A DNA stretch of 64,000 bases from Rheinheimera soli (GCF_021290985.1 NZ_JAJOYU010000011.1:62001-126000); one strand, 5' to 3'. Shown: positions 8,278 through 18,337, counted from the stretch's first letter. Program-made: numbers and translations. Notes: a model not told the origin generated them from the letters alone.

Positions 8278-9441
8278 CTAAGATCCTGCGCGTTTCTGTA
8301 ACCAGGTAATAGGGTTAATGGCTGAGCCTTTTTGCCGGATCTCAAAATACAATCCAGCCTGAGCCTGACCACCACTGGCACCCACTAAAGCCACAGCGTC
8401 ACTGGCATTGACCGACTCGCCTGGCTTTTTCAATAAGGTTTGATTGTGACCATACAAACTCATGACTCCGTTGCCGTGGTCCAGTACTATCACCCAGCCA
8501 TAACCTTTGAGCCAGTCCGCATAAATCACTTGCCCGTCTGCCACAGCTTTGACTTTAGAACCTTCAGCCGCCGCTATTAATATGCCACGCGAGCTAACAC
8601 CAGCCAGACGTTTTTCACCATAACCCTGCAAAATATCACCTTGTACTGGCCATGGCAGTTTGCCTTTGGTTTTTGGCAAATTGATGCGTTTTTTCGCCGC
8701 AATAGCAGCAGCTTTCAGTTTGCCCAAGGTGTTTTGCAGGCTTTGTTCGTTTTGTTTCAGGTAGTTCAGCTGTTGCTCTTGATCAGTCAAAAAGCTCTTC
8801 ATCTTTTTGACTGAAGCTAACTGGCTACTTTTTGCTTCTGTCAGCTCTTGCTGTTGTTGTTCCAGCTGGGCCTGCAGTTGTTGTTGTTGCAGTGCTTTAG
8901 TTTGCAAATCCAGCTCAACCTGTTTCAGTTCCGCTGCTGTTTGCTCTATCTGTTTTAGCTGCTGCATCCGCGCCTGATTCAAATATTGATAATAAGTCAG
9001 TACCCGCTCCAGTTTGTTGCTGTCTTGCTGGTTCAGCAGCATCTTGGTGTAATCATGCTCACCTGTGACAAAAGCGCCTTTGAGCTGCTGCGCAAGCAAC
9101 GACTTTTGTAACTCGAAACTTTGTTGCAGTTGTTGCTGTTGCAGTTGCAACTGCTGTTGCTGCTGATGCAGTTCCGCCAGTTCTGTAGTGCTTTGACGTA
9201 GTTGTCGTGCCAGCCGGGCTAAGGACTGATCAGCAGTTTTCAGCAAATCCTGGGCTTTAGTAAAAGCCTTTTGCTGTTGCTTCAACTCTTTTTCAGTTTG
9301 CTGAATTTGGCCTTTGAGTTGCGACAGTTCCTGTTGCACCTCTTTTTGATCCTGAGCCAATAAAGGGGCCGAGGCTAAACAGAGCAGCAGAGCTAAGCTC
9401 TGCTGCATCTTCAGCCTGTAGTTGACGAGTCTTACTGGCAT
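8278..9441 (-). CDS. envC: Murein hydrolase activator EnvC
   Basis: Periplasmic activator of the amidases AmiA/AmiB during septum splitting, controlled by FtsEX. The 387-residue protein has a signal peptide (LALLLCLASAPLLAQ), a long Gln-rich coiled coil (about 30-250) and a C-terminal LytM domain starting at LPWPVQGDILQGYG. The first zinc-ligand motif of active LytM enzymes is replaced (VSSRGILI), consistent with the non-catalytic EnvC class. The ATG overlaps the gpmI stop by one base (TAATG), which supports this start over an internal Met at the signal peptide core. FtsE, FtsX and AmiB are in the same window. Confidence 0.95.
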   Translation of the reverse strand: MPVRLVNYRLKMQQSLALLLCLASAPLLAQDQKEVQQELSQLKGQIQQTEKELKQQQKAFTKAQDLLKTADQSLARLARQLRQSTTELAELHQQQQQLQLQQQQLQQSFELQKSLLAQQLKGAFVTGEHDYTKMLLNQQDSNKLERVLTYYQYLNQARMQQLKQIEQTAAELKQVELDLQTKALQQQQLQAQLEQQQQELTEAKSSQLASVKKMKSFLTDQEQQLNYLKQNEQSLQNTLGKLKAAAIAAKKRINLPKTKGKLPWPVQGDILQGYGEKRLAGVSSRGILIAAAEGSKVKAVADGQVIYADWLKGYGWVIVLDHGNGVMSLYGHNQTLLKKPGESVNASDAVALVGASGGQAQAGLYFEIRQKGSAINPITWLQKRAGS

Positions 9442-10988
9442 TAATTTGTCTTCATCAGAATTTTGCCTGTCATTTCAGCAGGAATTGGCATACCCATCAA
9501 ATGCAGCATAGTTGGAGCTATATCACTCAAAATACCACCTGGGGTTACTGCTGCGTTACGGCCGACATAAATCAACGGCACCGGATCGCTGGTGTGTGCT
9601 GTGTGAGCCTGACCAGATTCTGGATCCTGCATTTGTTCAGCATTGCCATGGTCGGCTGTAATTAAACATTCTCCGCCCACTTGCTGTAATGCTTCTACCA
9701 CACGGCCAATGCAGTGATCCACTGCTTCTACCGCTTTAATAGCCGCAGATAAAATACCGGTATGACCGACCATATCACCATTTGGATAGTTACAGATGAT
9801 CACATCAAACTCGCCGCTGTGAATAGCGCCCACCAGTTTGTTGGTCAGTTCGGTGGAGTTCATTTCTGGCTGCAAATCGTAAGTGGCTACGTTAGGCGAT
9901 GGCACCAGAATACGTTGTTCACCATCGAATACATCTTCACGGCCGCCGCTGAAAAAGAAGGTCACGTGGGCATATTTTTCAGTTTCGGAAATACGTAACT
10001 GAGTTTTCTGGTGTTTGGCCAGCCATTCACCCAAAACGTTATTCAGACTTTCAGGCGGATAAGCACAAGGGGCTTTAATATCAGCAGCGTATTCAGTCAG
10101 CATCACAAAGCTTGCCAGTTGCGGCTGATATTCGCGGCCAAAACCTGTGAAATCGGCATCAATAAAAGCACGGCTGAACTGACGGGCGCGGTCGGCACGG
10201 AAGTTCATAAAAATCAGGCTGTCGCCTTGCTGCATCTTAATTAGATCACCAGCTGGATTTTTAATGGCGGTCGCTTTAACAAATTCGTCGTTTTCATCAC
10301 GGCTGTAGGCCGCTTTTAATGCGTCCACTGCGGTAGTTGCAGTAAATAAAGCTTTGCCCTGGGTCAGTAAATCGTAGGCTGCCTGCACGCGGTCCCAGCG
10401 TTTATCACGGTCCATCGCAAAATAACGGCCAATCACAGAAGCAACCTGACCGACACCTATGGCTTTAAAGTGATCTTCTACCCGTTGCAATGAAGCTTCA
10501 GCACTGCGTGGTGGCGTATCACGACCATCTAAAAAGGCGTGCAAATAGATTTCAGTTGCACCTTGTTGTTTGGCTAAATCAATCATCGCAATGATGTGAT
10601 CTTCATGGCTGTGCACGCCACCTGGCGATAACAAACCCATCAGATGCACGGCTTTGCCATGGCGCACAGCAGCTTGCGTCGCTTCAACCAGCACAGGGTT
10701 GGTAAAGAAGTCCCCATCCTGAATAGCTTTGGTGATGCGGGTAAAATCCTGATAGACCACACGACCTGAGCCTAAATTGACATGACCTACTTCAGAGTTG
10801 CCCATCTGACCATCTGGCAAGCCGACATCCAGACCAGAGCCTGAGATCAGCGTATGAGGATACTCTGCCCATAACTTGTCCATTACCGGGGTATTGGCTT
10901 GTAAAATGGCATTGGATTCACGTTCTTCTCTGTATCCCCATCCATCCAATATCAGTAAGACTAACGGCTTTTTCGGCTGCATACTCAT
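9441..10988 (-). CDS. gpmI: 2,3-bisphosphoglycerate-independent phosphoglycerate mutase
   Basis: Glycolytic/gluconeogenic manganese enzyme interconverting 3- and 2-phosphoglycerate. The 515-residue length is standard. Motifs: the metal-binding [10 protein letters not shown] near the N-terminus, catalytic Ser65 in [46 protein letters not shown], and the C-terminal [10 protein letters not shown] metal ligands. It is the first gene of the gpmI-envC-yibQ operon and divergent from yibN, as in E. coli. Confidence 0.98.
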   Translation of the reverse strand: MSMQPKKPLVLLILDGWGYREERESNAILQANTPVMDKLWAEYPHTLISGSGLDVGLPDGQMGNSEVGHVNLGSGRVVYQDFTRITKAIQDGDFFTNPVLVEATQAAVRHGKAVHLMGLLSPGGVHSHEDHIIAMIDLAKQQGATEIYLHAFLDGRDTPPRSAEASLQRVEDHFKAIGVGQVASVIGRYFAMDRDKRWDRVQAAYDLLTQGKALFTATTAVDALKAAYSRDENDEFVKATAIKNPAGDLIKMQQGDSLIFMNFRADRARQFSRAFIDADFTGFGREYQPQLASFVMLTEYAADIKAPCAYPPESLNNVLGEWLAKHQKTQLRISETEKYAHVTFFFSGGREDVFDGEQRILVPSPNVATYDLQPEMNSTELTNKLVGAIHSGEFDVIICNYPNGDMVGHTGILSAAIKAVEAVDHCIGRVVEALQQVGGECLITADHGNAEQMQDPESGQAHTAHTSDPVPLIYVGRNAAVTPGGILSDIAPTMLHLMGMPIPAEMTGKILMKTN

Positions 10989-11150
10989 GGCTCCGTATCT
11001 TGTTGCTTGATCATCGTTTTGATGGCCTATCTTACCTTGTTTTTCCTGTGAAAACAGTGACGAAATAGTACGGATAGGGCTTCAATGCTGCATTCTTTTA
11101 TCAAACTAGGTATACTCGGCCGCAAAGTTTTGCTCCTGAAATGAAACAGA

Positions 11151-11588
11151 ATGGTGTTTATGCAGCAATATATTGATTTTTTAAGTAATCATCCGTACCT
11201 GACCGCCGCTTGGGTGGCGTTATTTTTAGCCTTAGTGGTCAGCTGGATTAAGTCTTTAACTTCTTCAGTCAAACAAATTACTCCCACTCAGTTGACCTTG
11301 ATGGTAAACAGAGAAGATGCAACAGTGATCGATATTCGCGCTGAAGCCGACTTCAAAAAGGGCCATATTACCGGTGCCCGCCATCTGACAACCGAACAAA
11401 TTAACACTCAAGCTGTGGGCGGCCTTGAAAACAAAAAAGACGCACCCATCATAGTAGTCTGTCAGGCAGGTATGTCTGCACAAGGCGCAGCCGCTACGTT
11501 GACCAAACAAGGCTTTACAAAAGTTTTTGTTTTACAGGGCGGCATGAGTACCTGGACAGGTGCAAACCTGCCCCTGGTTAAAAAGTAA
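11151..11588 (+). CDS. yibN: Membrane-anchored rhodanese-like protein YibN
   Basis: A 145-residue protein with one N-terminal membrane segment (YLTAAWVALFLALVVSWI, about 16-33) and a rhodanese domain (about 45-143) with active-site loop CQAGMSA, Cys104. It may transfer sulfane sulfur at the membrane; the physiological substrate is not established. It lies directly before grxC and secB, the conserved gammaproteobacterial order. A second ATG at 11160 would remove three residues only. A TATACT hexamer at 11111-11116 may be its -10 box. Confidence 0.92.
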   Translation: MVFMQQYIDFLSNHPYLTAAWVALFLALVVSWIKSLTSSVKQITPTQLTLMVNREDATVIDIRAEADFKKGHITGARHLTTEQINTQAVGGLENKKDAPIIVVCQAGMSAQGAAATLTKQGFTKVFVLQGGMSTWTGANLPLVKK

Positions 11589-11606
11589 AAGTAAGTCGGA
11601 GCTCTG

Positions 11607-11864
11607 ATGGCACAAGTCACTATTTACACTAAGGCCTATTGTCCTTATTGTGTTCGCGCTAAGGCGTTATTAGGCCAAAAAGGCGTGCAGTTTGACGAGA
11701 TTAAAATCGACGAACAGCCCGAATTGCGTCCAGCCATGATTGAGCGGGCCAATGGCCGCACCACAGTACCGCAAATTTTTATCGGCGATACTCATGTAGG
11801 TGGCTGTGACGATCTTTTTGCACTGGAAAATGCCGGTACTTTAAATTCGATGCTCGCTGCATAA
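11607..11864 (+). CDS. grxC: Glutaredoxin 3
   Basis: An 85-residue glutathione-dependent disulfide reductase. The dithiol active site is CPYC at residues 12-15, followed by the cis-proline TVPQIFI and the glutathione-binding GGCDDL. The start follows CGGAG at good spacing, 18 bases after the yibN stop, so the two are probably cotranscribed with secB. Confidence 0.97.
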   Translation: MAQVTIYTKAYCPYCVRAKALLGQKGVQFDEIKIDEQPELRPAMIERANGRTTVPQIFIGDTHVGGCDDLFALENAGTLNSMLAA

Positions 11865-11913
11865 CTGCAGCTGGTTTTCTGTCGATCACTAAATAAAATA
11901 ACTAGGATTTATC

Positions 11914-12387
11914 ATGGCCGAACAACAAGTCGCTGAACAATTTGCCATCCAGCGTATTTATGTCAAAGACATTTCTTATGAGTCACCTAACGCTCCGGCA
12001 ATATTCCGTAAAGAGTGGCAACCAGCGATTCAGTTAGATTTAGATACCCGCAGCGAGAAGTTAGATGACAATACCTTTGAAGTAGTGTTATCTCTGACTG
12101 TAACGGCACGTATCGAAGAAGAAGTGGCGTTTTTATGTGAAGTGCAACAAGCTGGTATTTTTAGTGTTCCAGTGCTGGAAGATGCACAAATGGCGCATAT
12201 GTTGGCTTCATTCTGCCCAAACATTCTGTTTCCTTATGCCCGTGAAGCTGTGTCTAATCTGGTAAACCGCGGTACTTTCCCACAATTGAATCTGGCACCT
12301 GTAAATTTTGATGCCTTGTTTGCTCAATATGTACAAAAACGTCAGGCTGAAGCTCAGGCCCAGCAAGGCGTAGAACTACAGTCTTAA
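11914..12387 (+). CDS. secB: Protein-export chaperone SecB
   Basis: Tetrameric cytoplasmic chaperone that keeps preproteins unfolded and delivers them to SecA. The 157-residue protein contains the family blocks [28 protein letters not shown] and [20 protein letters not shown], with the conserved [10 protein letters not shown] near the C-terminus. It is one base from gpsA, as in E. coli. Confidence 0.98.
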   Translation: MAEQQVAEQFAIQRIYVKDISYESPNAPAIFRKEWQPAIQLDLDTRSEKLDDNTFEVVLSLTVTARIEEEVAFLCEVQQAGIFSVPVLEDAQMAHMLASFCPNILFPYAREAVSNLVNRGTFPQLNLAPVNFDALFAQYVQKRQAEAQAQQGVELQS

Positions 12388-12388
12388 G

Positions 12389-13387
12389 ATGAACGCTGCA
12401 ATTGCTGTGTTAGGGGCGGGCTCGTACGGGACCGCCCTTGCTATTTCATTGGCCCGCAATGGCAATCCAACTTTGTTGTGGGGCCGAAATGCGGATGATA
12501 TCCGTGTGATGGCAGAACAACGAATGAATCAGCGCTATTTGCCGGATATTCGTTTGCCGGACTCTTTAGCTGTGACTGATGATCTGGCTTATGCTGTGGC
12601 TTCATGCCGTGACCTTTTATTGTCTGTGCCAAGCCATGCTTTTGCTGACACCTTAAGACAAATCAAACCTTTTTTGCAGCACAATGCCCGTGTGGCCTGG
12701 GCTACTAAAGGTTTGGAACCGGAAACCGGCCGCTTACTGCAAGATGTCGCCAAAGAAATACTGGGTGAGCAGGTGTCCTTAGCTGTACTGTCAGGGCCGA
12801 CTTTTGCTAAAGAACTGGCCAAAGGTTTACCTACTGCCATTTCGTTGTCTTCAACCGATCCAGAATTTATTTCGGCACTCTCTGACTTATTGCATTGCAC
12901 TAAAACCTTCAGAGTTTATACCAATCCTGATTTTATTGGGGTGCAACTGGGTGGTGCTGTGAAAAACGTCATCGCTATTGGTGCTGGTATGGCCGACGGT
13001 ATCGGCTTTGGTGCCAATGCACGTACAGCGCTTATCACTCGTGGTTTAACAGAAATGTGCCGTTTAGGTTGTGCTTTAGGTGCAAAAAAAGAAACCTTTA
13101 TGGGCATGGCTGGTTTAGGTGATTTAGTTTTAACCTGTACAGACAACCAATCCCGTAACAGACGTTTTGGTTTATTGCTGGGTGAAGGCAAAGGTGTAGA
13201 CGAAGCCATGACGGCCATAGGCCAGGTCGTGGAAGGGTATCGCAATGCCAAAGAAGTCTTTAATCTGGCGCAACGTGTTGGCGTAGAAATGCCTATTACA
13301 GAGCAAATTTACCAGGTGCTGTATCAGGGCAAAGATGCCCGTTTAGCGGCGATGGATCTACTAGGCCGCGAAAAGCGCGACGAATAG
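12389..13387 (+). CDS. gpsA: Glycerol-3-phosphate dehydrogenase [NAD(P)+]
   Basis: Reduces dihydroxyacetone phosphate to sn-glycerol-3-phosphate for phospholipid synthesis. The 332-residue protein has the Rossmann motif [12 protein letters not shown] at the N-terminus, [22 protein letters not shown] and the catalytic-lysine block [13 protein letters not shown], then the C-terminal [11 protein letters not shown] domain. The ATG follows the secB stop after one base. In E. coli cysE follows; here a repeat patch and a c-di-GMP gene replace it. Confidence 0.98.
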   Translation: MNAAIAVLGAGSYGTALAISLARNGNPTLLWGRNADDIRVMAEQRMNQRYLPDIRLPDSLAVTDDLAYAVASCRDLLLSVPSHAFADTLRQIKPFLQHNARVAWATKGLEPETGRLLQDVAKEILGEQVSLAVLSGPTFAKELAKGLPTAISLSSTDPEFISALSDLLHCTKTFRVYTNPDFIGVQLGGAVKNVIAIGAGMADGIGFGANARTALITRGLTEMCRLGCALGAKKETFMGMAGLGDLVLTCTDNQSRNRRFGLLLGEGKGVDEAMTAIGQVVEGYRNAKEVFNLAQRVGVEMPITEQIYQVLYQGKDARLAAMDLLGREKRDE

Positions 13388-13448
13388 TTTACCCGTCGTA
13401 TTTGGCGCCGCAGCGTTGTTGCCTGCACCTGCTTTTAAGGTAAGAGTA

Positions 13449-13488
13449 TCGCCCCAGTCACATAGGACAACTATGCTCCTGGGGTCTC
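13449..13488. repeat. Hairpin repeat B, copy 1
   Basis: A two-tier stem: CCCCAG pairs with CTGGGG and, inside symmetric three-base bulges, CATAG pairs with CTATG around a five-base loop. An identical 40-base copy lies at 13551-13590. Confidence 0.85.
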
Positions 13489-13550
13489 GCTCGTTTGTCG
13501 CCTAGCTGCAACACCAACTACTTAGGGTAAACGGCAGTGGCTGCGTGCTT

Positions 13551-13590
13551 TCGCCCCAGTCACATAGGACAACTATGCTCCTGGGGTCTC
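13551..13590. repeat. Hairpin repeat B, copy 2
   Basis: Identical in all 40 bases to copy 1, 62 bases further on; the flanking sequence differs, so the unit boundary is visible. Confidence 0.85.
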
Positions 13591-13808
13591 TGCCGCCGCG
13601 CTGCAACTTCAATTACTTAGGGGATTACCCGTCGTATTTGGCGCCACAGCGTTCGGGCGGGGCAAGCCCAGCCCCTACAATTTATTGATTTTAATTAGAG
13701 TTATTGTAGGGGCGACCTTTATGGTCGCCCGTAGTTTTTAATCAATTTTATTACCCGTCGTATTTGGCGCCGCAGCGTTCGGGCGAGGGATAAACCCCGC
13801 CCCTACAA

Positions 13809-16800
13809 TTAGCTTTCTTTCTTCGGTTCTTTATCCAGCAGCAACGCAATCTGTTCAGGTTGTACTGGTGGGCTGAATAAGTAACCTTGTACCACCTGAC
13901 ATCCCATGACGTGCAGCAAATAGGCCTGCATTTCAGTTTCCACACCTTCGGCCACTACTGCAATTTTCAGATAACTGGCCAGCCGGATTATAGTGGAAGT
14001 GATATTGCGATCCTGCTCTGAGCTATCCATGTCTTTGATAAAAGCCCGGTCAATTTTTAAGGTATCGATAGGGAAACGTTTCAGGTAACCCAAAGAGGAA
14101 TAACCAGTACCAAAATCATCCAGCGCCAGTGTAAAACCAAGAGCCTTCAACTGATGCATCACTTCAAGGCAATGCTCTGCGTCGCGCATCATAGCGGTTT
14201 CGGTGATTTCCAGCTCCAATACACTGGCGTCCAGTTGGTAATGCTGTAGTTCCTGCTGTAAAAAGTCCAGTAAATCAGGTTGTTGCAGTTGTTGTACTGA
14301 CAGGTTCACTGCGACACGCCCCCGCATCCGGCCTTGTTGTTGCCATTGACGGATCTGAGCACAAACCTGACTGAATACCAGCCTGTCCAGCTGAATAATG
14401 ACGCCATTTTCTTCTGCGATTGGGATAAACATCACAGGAGAGACCATGCCTCTGGCTGGATTATGCCAGCGACATAAAGCTTCATAGCCCACTATGGTAT
14501 TGGTGCTGACATTGTATTTAGGCTGGTATAACACTTTAAATTCGCCCTGGCTGATGCCACGCCATAAATCGCTTTCCAACGCCAGATATTCAGGAGTGCG
14601 TTGCAGCATTTTGTCGTTAAAAAACTGGGCATTGTTGCGGCCCATTTGTTTGGCATGGTGCAAGGCTGTATCAGCACTGCGCAACAAAATATCTGACGAG
14701 CGGCCATCGTCAGGGTAGACAGCAATACCAATACTGGCGGTCAGCGTGATTTCCAAATCTCCCAGCAATAGTGGCTGTCTGATGTGCTGCAGCAGCTGTA
14801 AACTCAGCCGGTTCAGCAACAAATCAAACTGTTCAAGACTGAAATGAGAGGGCACCAGAACCGCAAACTCATCTACGCCCAATTTCGCCAGAATATAGCC
14901 GGCAGGCAACTGTTTTTGCAGGCGTTCAGAAACCATTTTCAGCAGCATATTACCGCTGTCGTGGCCTAAGGAATCATTAATTTTGGCAAAACGATCCAGG
15001 TCGATCAGCAGCACAGCAAAGTGTGGAAAACGGCTGTTGCAACTAAAGAAAGCTCTGTCCAGATGTTCCAGAAACAAAGCACGGTTAGGCAGTTGGGTGA
15101 GTGGATCTCTGGTGCTGAGTTTTCGCAGCTCACGTTCATTCAGCTTGCGATTGGTGACATCAGAAAATATTGCCAGATAAAGTTTGGCTTCCGAAGCCCC
15201 TTTGCCGGATAACAAGGTAATGGCCAATGATAAGGCAAAGCTGTCACCATTAGCTTTTTTACTCCAGACCTCACCTCGCCAGAAGCTGAATTGCTGTAGC
15301 TGCTGCACTATGGTTTTCAGTAGTTCAGTCTGATGTCCTTGAGCTGTATACAGCTGCAAGGTTTTACCTTCCATCTGTTTGGCATCAAAACCGGTGATCT
15401 GACAAAAGGCCTGGTTTACTTTTTCAATACGCAGCTGCTCATCGCCTAACCAGACTGCATCCTGGGTGTTGTCGAATAGGGAGCTTATCATCAGTTGTTG
15501 TTCCAGCGCCTGATGCAAACGATTCTGATGCTTTTTATAGCGCCATAACAACAGAGCCAGCATCAATACTGAGGCAAACAACATAAGCCAGAGCCAGCTT
15601 TGTTGGATCCACCAGTAGCGGTTAAACTGCAGTTGATAGTCCCCCACCTGTTGCCAGTTCAACCCATCCTGACTTGCTTCAATGGAGAGCAGATACATAG
15701 CGCTGTTGTCCAGGCGCAAGGTAAACTGGCGCTGAGGGTAAGTCAGCATCACAGCCGGTGCATTATCCAGACGATAACGGAAGTAATTCCATTGCTTACC
15801 AGCCGTTGGGTAATGGCTAACCCGAAACTGTAGTTGTGGGCCCCAGCTGTCCAGTTGCAACAGATGATCCTGTTGTTTCAGTCGCTGGCCATTTTCGGCA
15901 ACGAGTTCAAGACGCAAAGGGTTCGCTATGGTGCTGCTTTTGTGTTGAGCCAGTGGCAACCGGTAATGACCTATGGAGCTGTTGATGTGCAATTGCTGAT
16001 CCACTAACTGAACCTGAAAGGGGTTCAGCTGTTCAGCCTGGTTCAGTTGCCATTTCAGCAAAGACTGATCGGTCAGATCCAGTAAGCTCAGCTGTTGTCT
16101 GGACCAAAGCCATACCTGCTGATCCTGCTTCAGCATACGTTGCTGTTGCCAGGGCACCTGCCACTGGTTTTGCAGGATCAGAGTTAATTTAGAGTGATTT
16201 TGCTGAGCTTCATAGTGATACAGCTGATCCGGAGTCAGTAGCCACAGCTGTTGCTGTTCCGGCACTATATCCAGAATTTGTCGCGCATCCAGACAAGGTG
16301 ATGTAGTGCAGGGGCTAAGGTCGTAGGTCGCCAACTGTTGCGAAGCCAGTTGATAGGAATACAGTCTGTCACTGCCAGAGAGCCACAATTGCCCTGACTG
16401 ATAGCGCACTAAAAGCCAGTTAGCATGGTCACTTAATAAGTTGGACGTTGCAGAGGATTGCTCCCATTGCCATAACCCCTGATGCGTCAGATACCAGAAT
16501 TGATCGTCTGCCAACGCCAGATCCAATACAGCTTGTTGCTCCACTGACACCCAGTTTGCTGTGCTCTGGTTATAACGCCAGATTTGTTGACCAACCCAAA
16601 CAAAATACTGTTCCTGATACCAGAATTTTTTTACCTGCTGAAAAGCAAAAGGAAATACCAGGGGCGGGGTGGGGGTTTGAGCTGGTGTCACCTGAGTTAA
16701 TTGCTGCTGCTCCAGTTGCCAGTGTTGGCCTTTATTATCCACTATGACCGACTTCCCTCTGGCTTGAACTTCTAAAGCCGAAGATTGCGCCAGAGCTAAG

Positions 16801-17693
16801 GTGCCTACCGGATCAGCCAGCCAGATATTCTGATGCCGATCGGCAAAAAGCTGAGCCCAGGGTTGAGCCAGGTGTTGAGTTTGCCAGCTTTGGTTATCTT
16901 TTTGGTATAGGTAAAGTGTTTGGGCAGATAACAGCCAAACCTGACCTAAAGGATCGACTTCTAAAGCTGTGGCATAAAAATGTTCTGGAGTCTTTACCTG
17001 CTGGAGCTGCTGTTGCTTTAACTGATAGAGTGTTTGATTTTGTGCAAGCAGCCAGAGTTGTTGATCCGGACCTAAAGCTAAGTCGGTTTGCTGGGGTAAA
17101 TTCATCGGATAATACTGCCAGCTTTGATTCAGCAAATCATAACGGGCTAATTTTGCATCTTTGGACCATAACCATAAATAGGCGCCATCACTGACCCCCT
17201 GAGCCCAACCTGCTGCTGTACTGCTGCCTCGCCATAACAACTGCGCATCAGTGGATTCGGCTGACCACTGCCAGATTTCCTGTTCGGTTAAGATCAATGG
17301 CGTGGAATTGCCAGATAAAAACAAGGCTTTAATAGGAGTTTTGCTTTGCCAAATCTGGCGGAATTCACCACTGTGCTGTTCAAACAGCCAGAGTTGGTCA
17401 ACACTGGCCAACCAGAGTTTATGTTGATCCAGTGTCAGTAGCTGCACCAGTGCCTGAGTCTGTAATTCGGCGGGTAAAGTGTAAGAGCGGTGATCGTGCC
17501 CGTCAAAACGGTGTAGCTGGGTGCTGGTGCTCCACCACAATAAACCTGATTTATCCTGAGTGAACAGCTCAATAGCTAAATGTTGTGACTGACGTGAGTG
17601 CACCATAGGTTGCACTTGCAAATAAGCGTGCAGACCAAAGCTGCTGCAAACAAGCCAAAGCGCCAGACAAAATTTTAGGCAACGCAGCAGCAT
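13809..17693 (-). CDS. Membrane sensor with periplasmic propeller, PAS, GGDEF (degenerate) and EAL domains
   Basis: A 1294-residue protein predicted to turn over c-di-GMP. It has a signal peptide (LKFCLALWLVCSSFGLHA), a Trp/Gln-rich periplasmic region of about 580 residues that resembles a two-component-regulator beta-propeller, a Y_Y_Y-like segment, one membrane helix (about 700-718, WLWLMLFASVLMLALLLW), PAS (about 735-835), GGDEF and EAL domains. The GGDEF signature reads GVDEF near 938, so cyclase activity is doubtful. The EAL domain keeps YEALCRW near 1068, LDDFGTGYSS near 1191, DTLKIDRAFI and AEGVETE, so phosphodiesterase activity is likely. It sits where E. coli has cysE and is bordered by the repeat patch. 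The ligand is unknown. Confidence 0.9.
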   Translation of the reverse strand: MLLRCLKFCLALWLVCSSFGLHAYLQVQPMVHSRQSQHLAIELFTQDKSGLLWWSTSTQLHRFDGHDHRSYTLPAELQTQALVQLLTLDQHKLWLASVDQLWLFEQHSGEFRQIWQSKTPIKALFLSGNSTPLILTEQEIWQWSAESTDAQLLWRGSSTAAGWAQGVSDGAYLWLWSKDAKLARYDLLNQSWQYYPMNLPQQTDLALGPDQQLWLLAQNQTLYQLKQQQLQQVKTPEHFYATALEVDPLGQVWLLSAQTLYLYQKDNQSWQTQHLAQPWAQLFADRHQNIWLADPVGTLALAQSSALEVQARGKSVIVDNKGQHWQLEQQQLTQVTPAQTPTPPLVFPFAFQQVKKFWYQEQYFVWVGQQIWRYNQSTANWVSVEQQAVLDLALADDQFWYLTHQGLWQWEQSSATSNLLSDHANWLLVRYQSGQLWLSGSDRLYSYQLASQQLATYDLSPCTTSPCLDARQILDIVPEQQQLWLLTPDQLYHYEAQQNHSKLTLILQNQWQVPWQQQRMLKQDQQVWLWSRQQLSLLDLTDQSLLKWQLNQAEQLNPFQVQLVDQQLHINSSIGHYRLPLAQHKSSTIANPLRLELVAENGQRLKQQDHLLQLDSWGPQLQFRVSHYPTAGKQWNYFRYRLDNAPAVMLTYPQRQFTLRLDNSAMYLLSIEASQDGLNWQQVGDYQLQFNRYWWIQQSWLWLMLFASVLMLALLLWRYKKHQNRLHQALEQQLMISSLFDNTQDAVWLGDEQLRIEKVNQAFCQITGFDAKQMEGKTLQLYTAQGHQTELLKTIVQQLQQFSFWRGEVWSKKANGDSFALSLAITLLSGKGASEAKLYLAIFSDVTNRKLNERELRKLSTRDPLTQLPNRALFLEHLDRAFFSCNSRFPHFAVLLIDLDRFAKINDSLGHDSGNMLLKMVSERLQKQLPAGYILAKLGVDEFAVLVPSHFSLEQFDLLLNRLSLQLLQHIRQPLLLGDLEITLTASIGIAVYPDDGRSSDILLRSADTALHHAKQMGRNNAQFFNDKMLQRTPEYLALESDLWRGISQGEFKVLYQPKYNVSTNTIVGYEALCRWHNPARGMVSPVMFIPIAEENGVIIQLDRLVFSQVCAQIRQWQQQGRMRGRVAVNLSVQQLQQPDLLDFLQQELQHYQLDASVLELEITETAMMRDAEHCLEVMHQLKALGFTLALDDFGTGYSSLGYLKRFPIDTLKIDRAFIKDMDSSEQDRNITSTIIRLASYLKIAVVAEGVETEMQAYLLHVMGCQVVQGYLFSPPVQPEQIALLLDKEPKKES

Positions 17694-17785
17694 CTGAATC
17701 TAATCCCTGGATAATTTCATTAAAAATACTGATAAATCAGCAGGCTGAGTATCACTATAGCTCTATGATTCAGAGCTTGGCAAAC

Positions 17786-18253
17786 TTAGGCTCGGGCTCC
17801 TGCGTAACCCAACTGACGCCATGATTCATAAACAAATACCGACACTGCATTGGACAGATTCATCGAACGGCTATCTGGTGTCATGGGGATGCGTAACCAC
17901 TGCTCTTTTGGCAAGGTTGCCAGCAAATCAGCAGGTAAGCCACGGCTCTCAGGGCCAAATACCAAGGCATCTCCTAACTGGTACTGCGCGTCACTATGAT
18001 GATTACTACCCTTGGTGGTACAGGCAAATACCCTTGTTGGCTGCACTTCTGCTAAAAAAGCTGCAAAGTTGGCATGACGTTTCACGTCAGCAAATTCGTG
18101 GTAGTCCAAGCCAGCTCTCTTGATGCGTTTATCGTCCCAGGCAAAACCCAGTGGTTCAATTAAATGCAGGCGAAAACCTGTATTGGCACAAAGGCGGATA
18201 ATGTTGCCAGTATTTGGCGGGATTTCAGGTTCGTATAACACTATGTCTAGCAT
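17786..18253 (-). CDS. trmL: tRNA (cytidine/uridine-34-2'-O)-methyltransferase TrmL
   Basis: SPOUT enzyme that 2'-O-methylates the wobble base of tRNA-Leu. The ATG at 18251-18253 ([17 protein letters not shown]) gives 155 residues, matching the family; longer in-frame starts add unrelated sequence. The knot motifs are [22 protein letters not shown] and [18 protein letters not shown]. It is divergent from fieF. The E. coli order trmL-cpx-fieF is preserved in rearranged form. Confidence 0.95.
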   Translation of the reverse strand: MLDIVLYEPEIPPNTGNIIRLCANTGFRLHLIEPLGFAWDDKRIKRAGLDYHEFADVKRHANFAAFLAEVQPTRVFACTTKGSNHHSDAQYQLGDALVFGPESRGLPADLLATLPKEQWLRIPMTPDSRSMNLSNAVSVFVYESWRQLGYAGARA

Positions 18254-18337
18254 GATGATTTCCAGTATCTGAAGCGCGGTGAGTGTATCAAAATTGGCGT
18301 ACAATGCCTATGGATGCAGATGATGAAAGAGGCTGAC

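Larger units (their letters stand above)
13389..13810. repeat. Intergenic repeat mosaic between gpsA and the GGDEF/EAL gene
   Basis: This 420-base non-coding stretch has three classes of repeats. Repeat A (begins TTACCCGTCGTATTTGGCGC) occurs at 13389-13417, 13625-13659 and 13751-13785, in direct orientation with one mismatch among copies. Repeat B, a 40-base hairpin, occurs at 13449-13488 and 13551-13590. Repeat C, GCCCCTACAAT, occurs at 13671-13681 and 13799-13809 and inverted at 13703-13713. A perfect hairpin GGGCGACC-tttat-GGTCGCCC lies at 13710-13730. Such short dispersed palindromes are usually REP/BIME- or MITE-like non-autonomous elements; they may also end transcription of both convergent genes. 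Confidence 0.85.

Noticed and set aside
12916-13251. 111-residue open frame on the minus strand inside gpsA.
   Set aside because: Antisense shadow of a well-conserved gene, with low-complexity Pro/Ser/Lys composition and no start signal.
13389-13785. Spaced direct repeats that could suggest a CRISPR array.
   Set aside because: Only three copies, irregular spacing (about 90 to 210 bases), other repeats between them and no cas genes.
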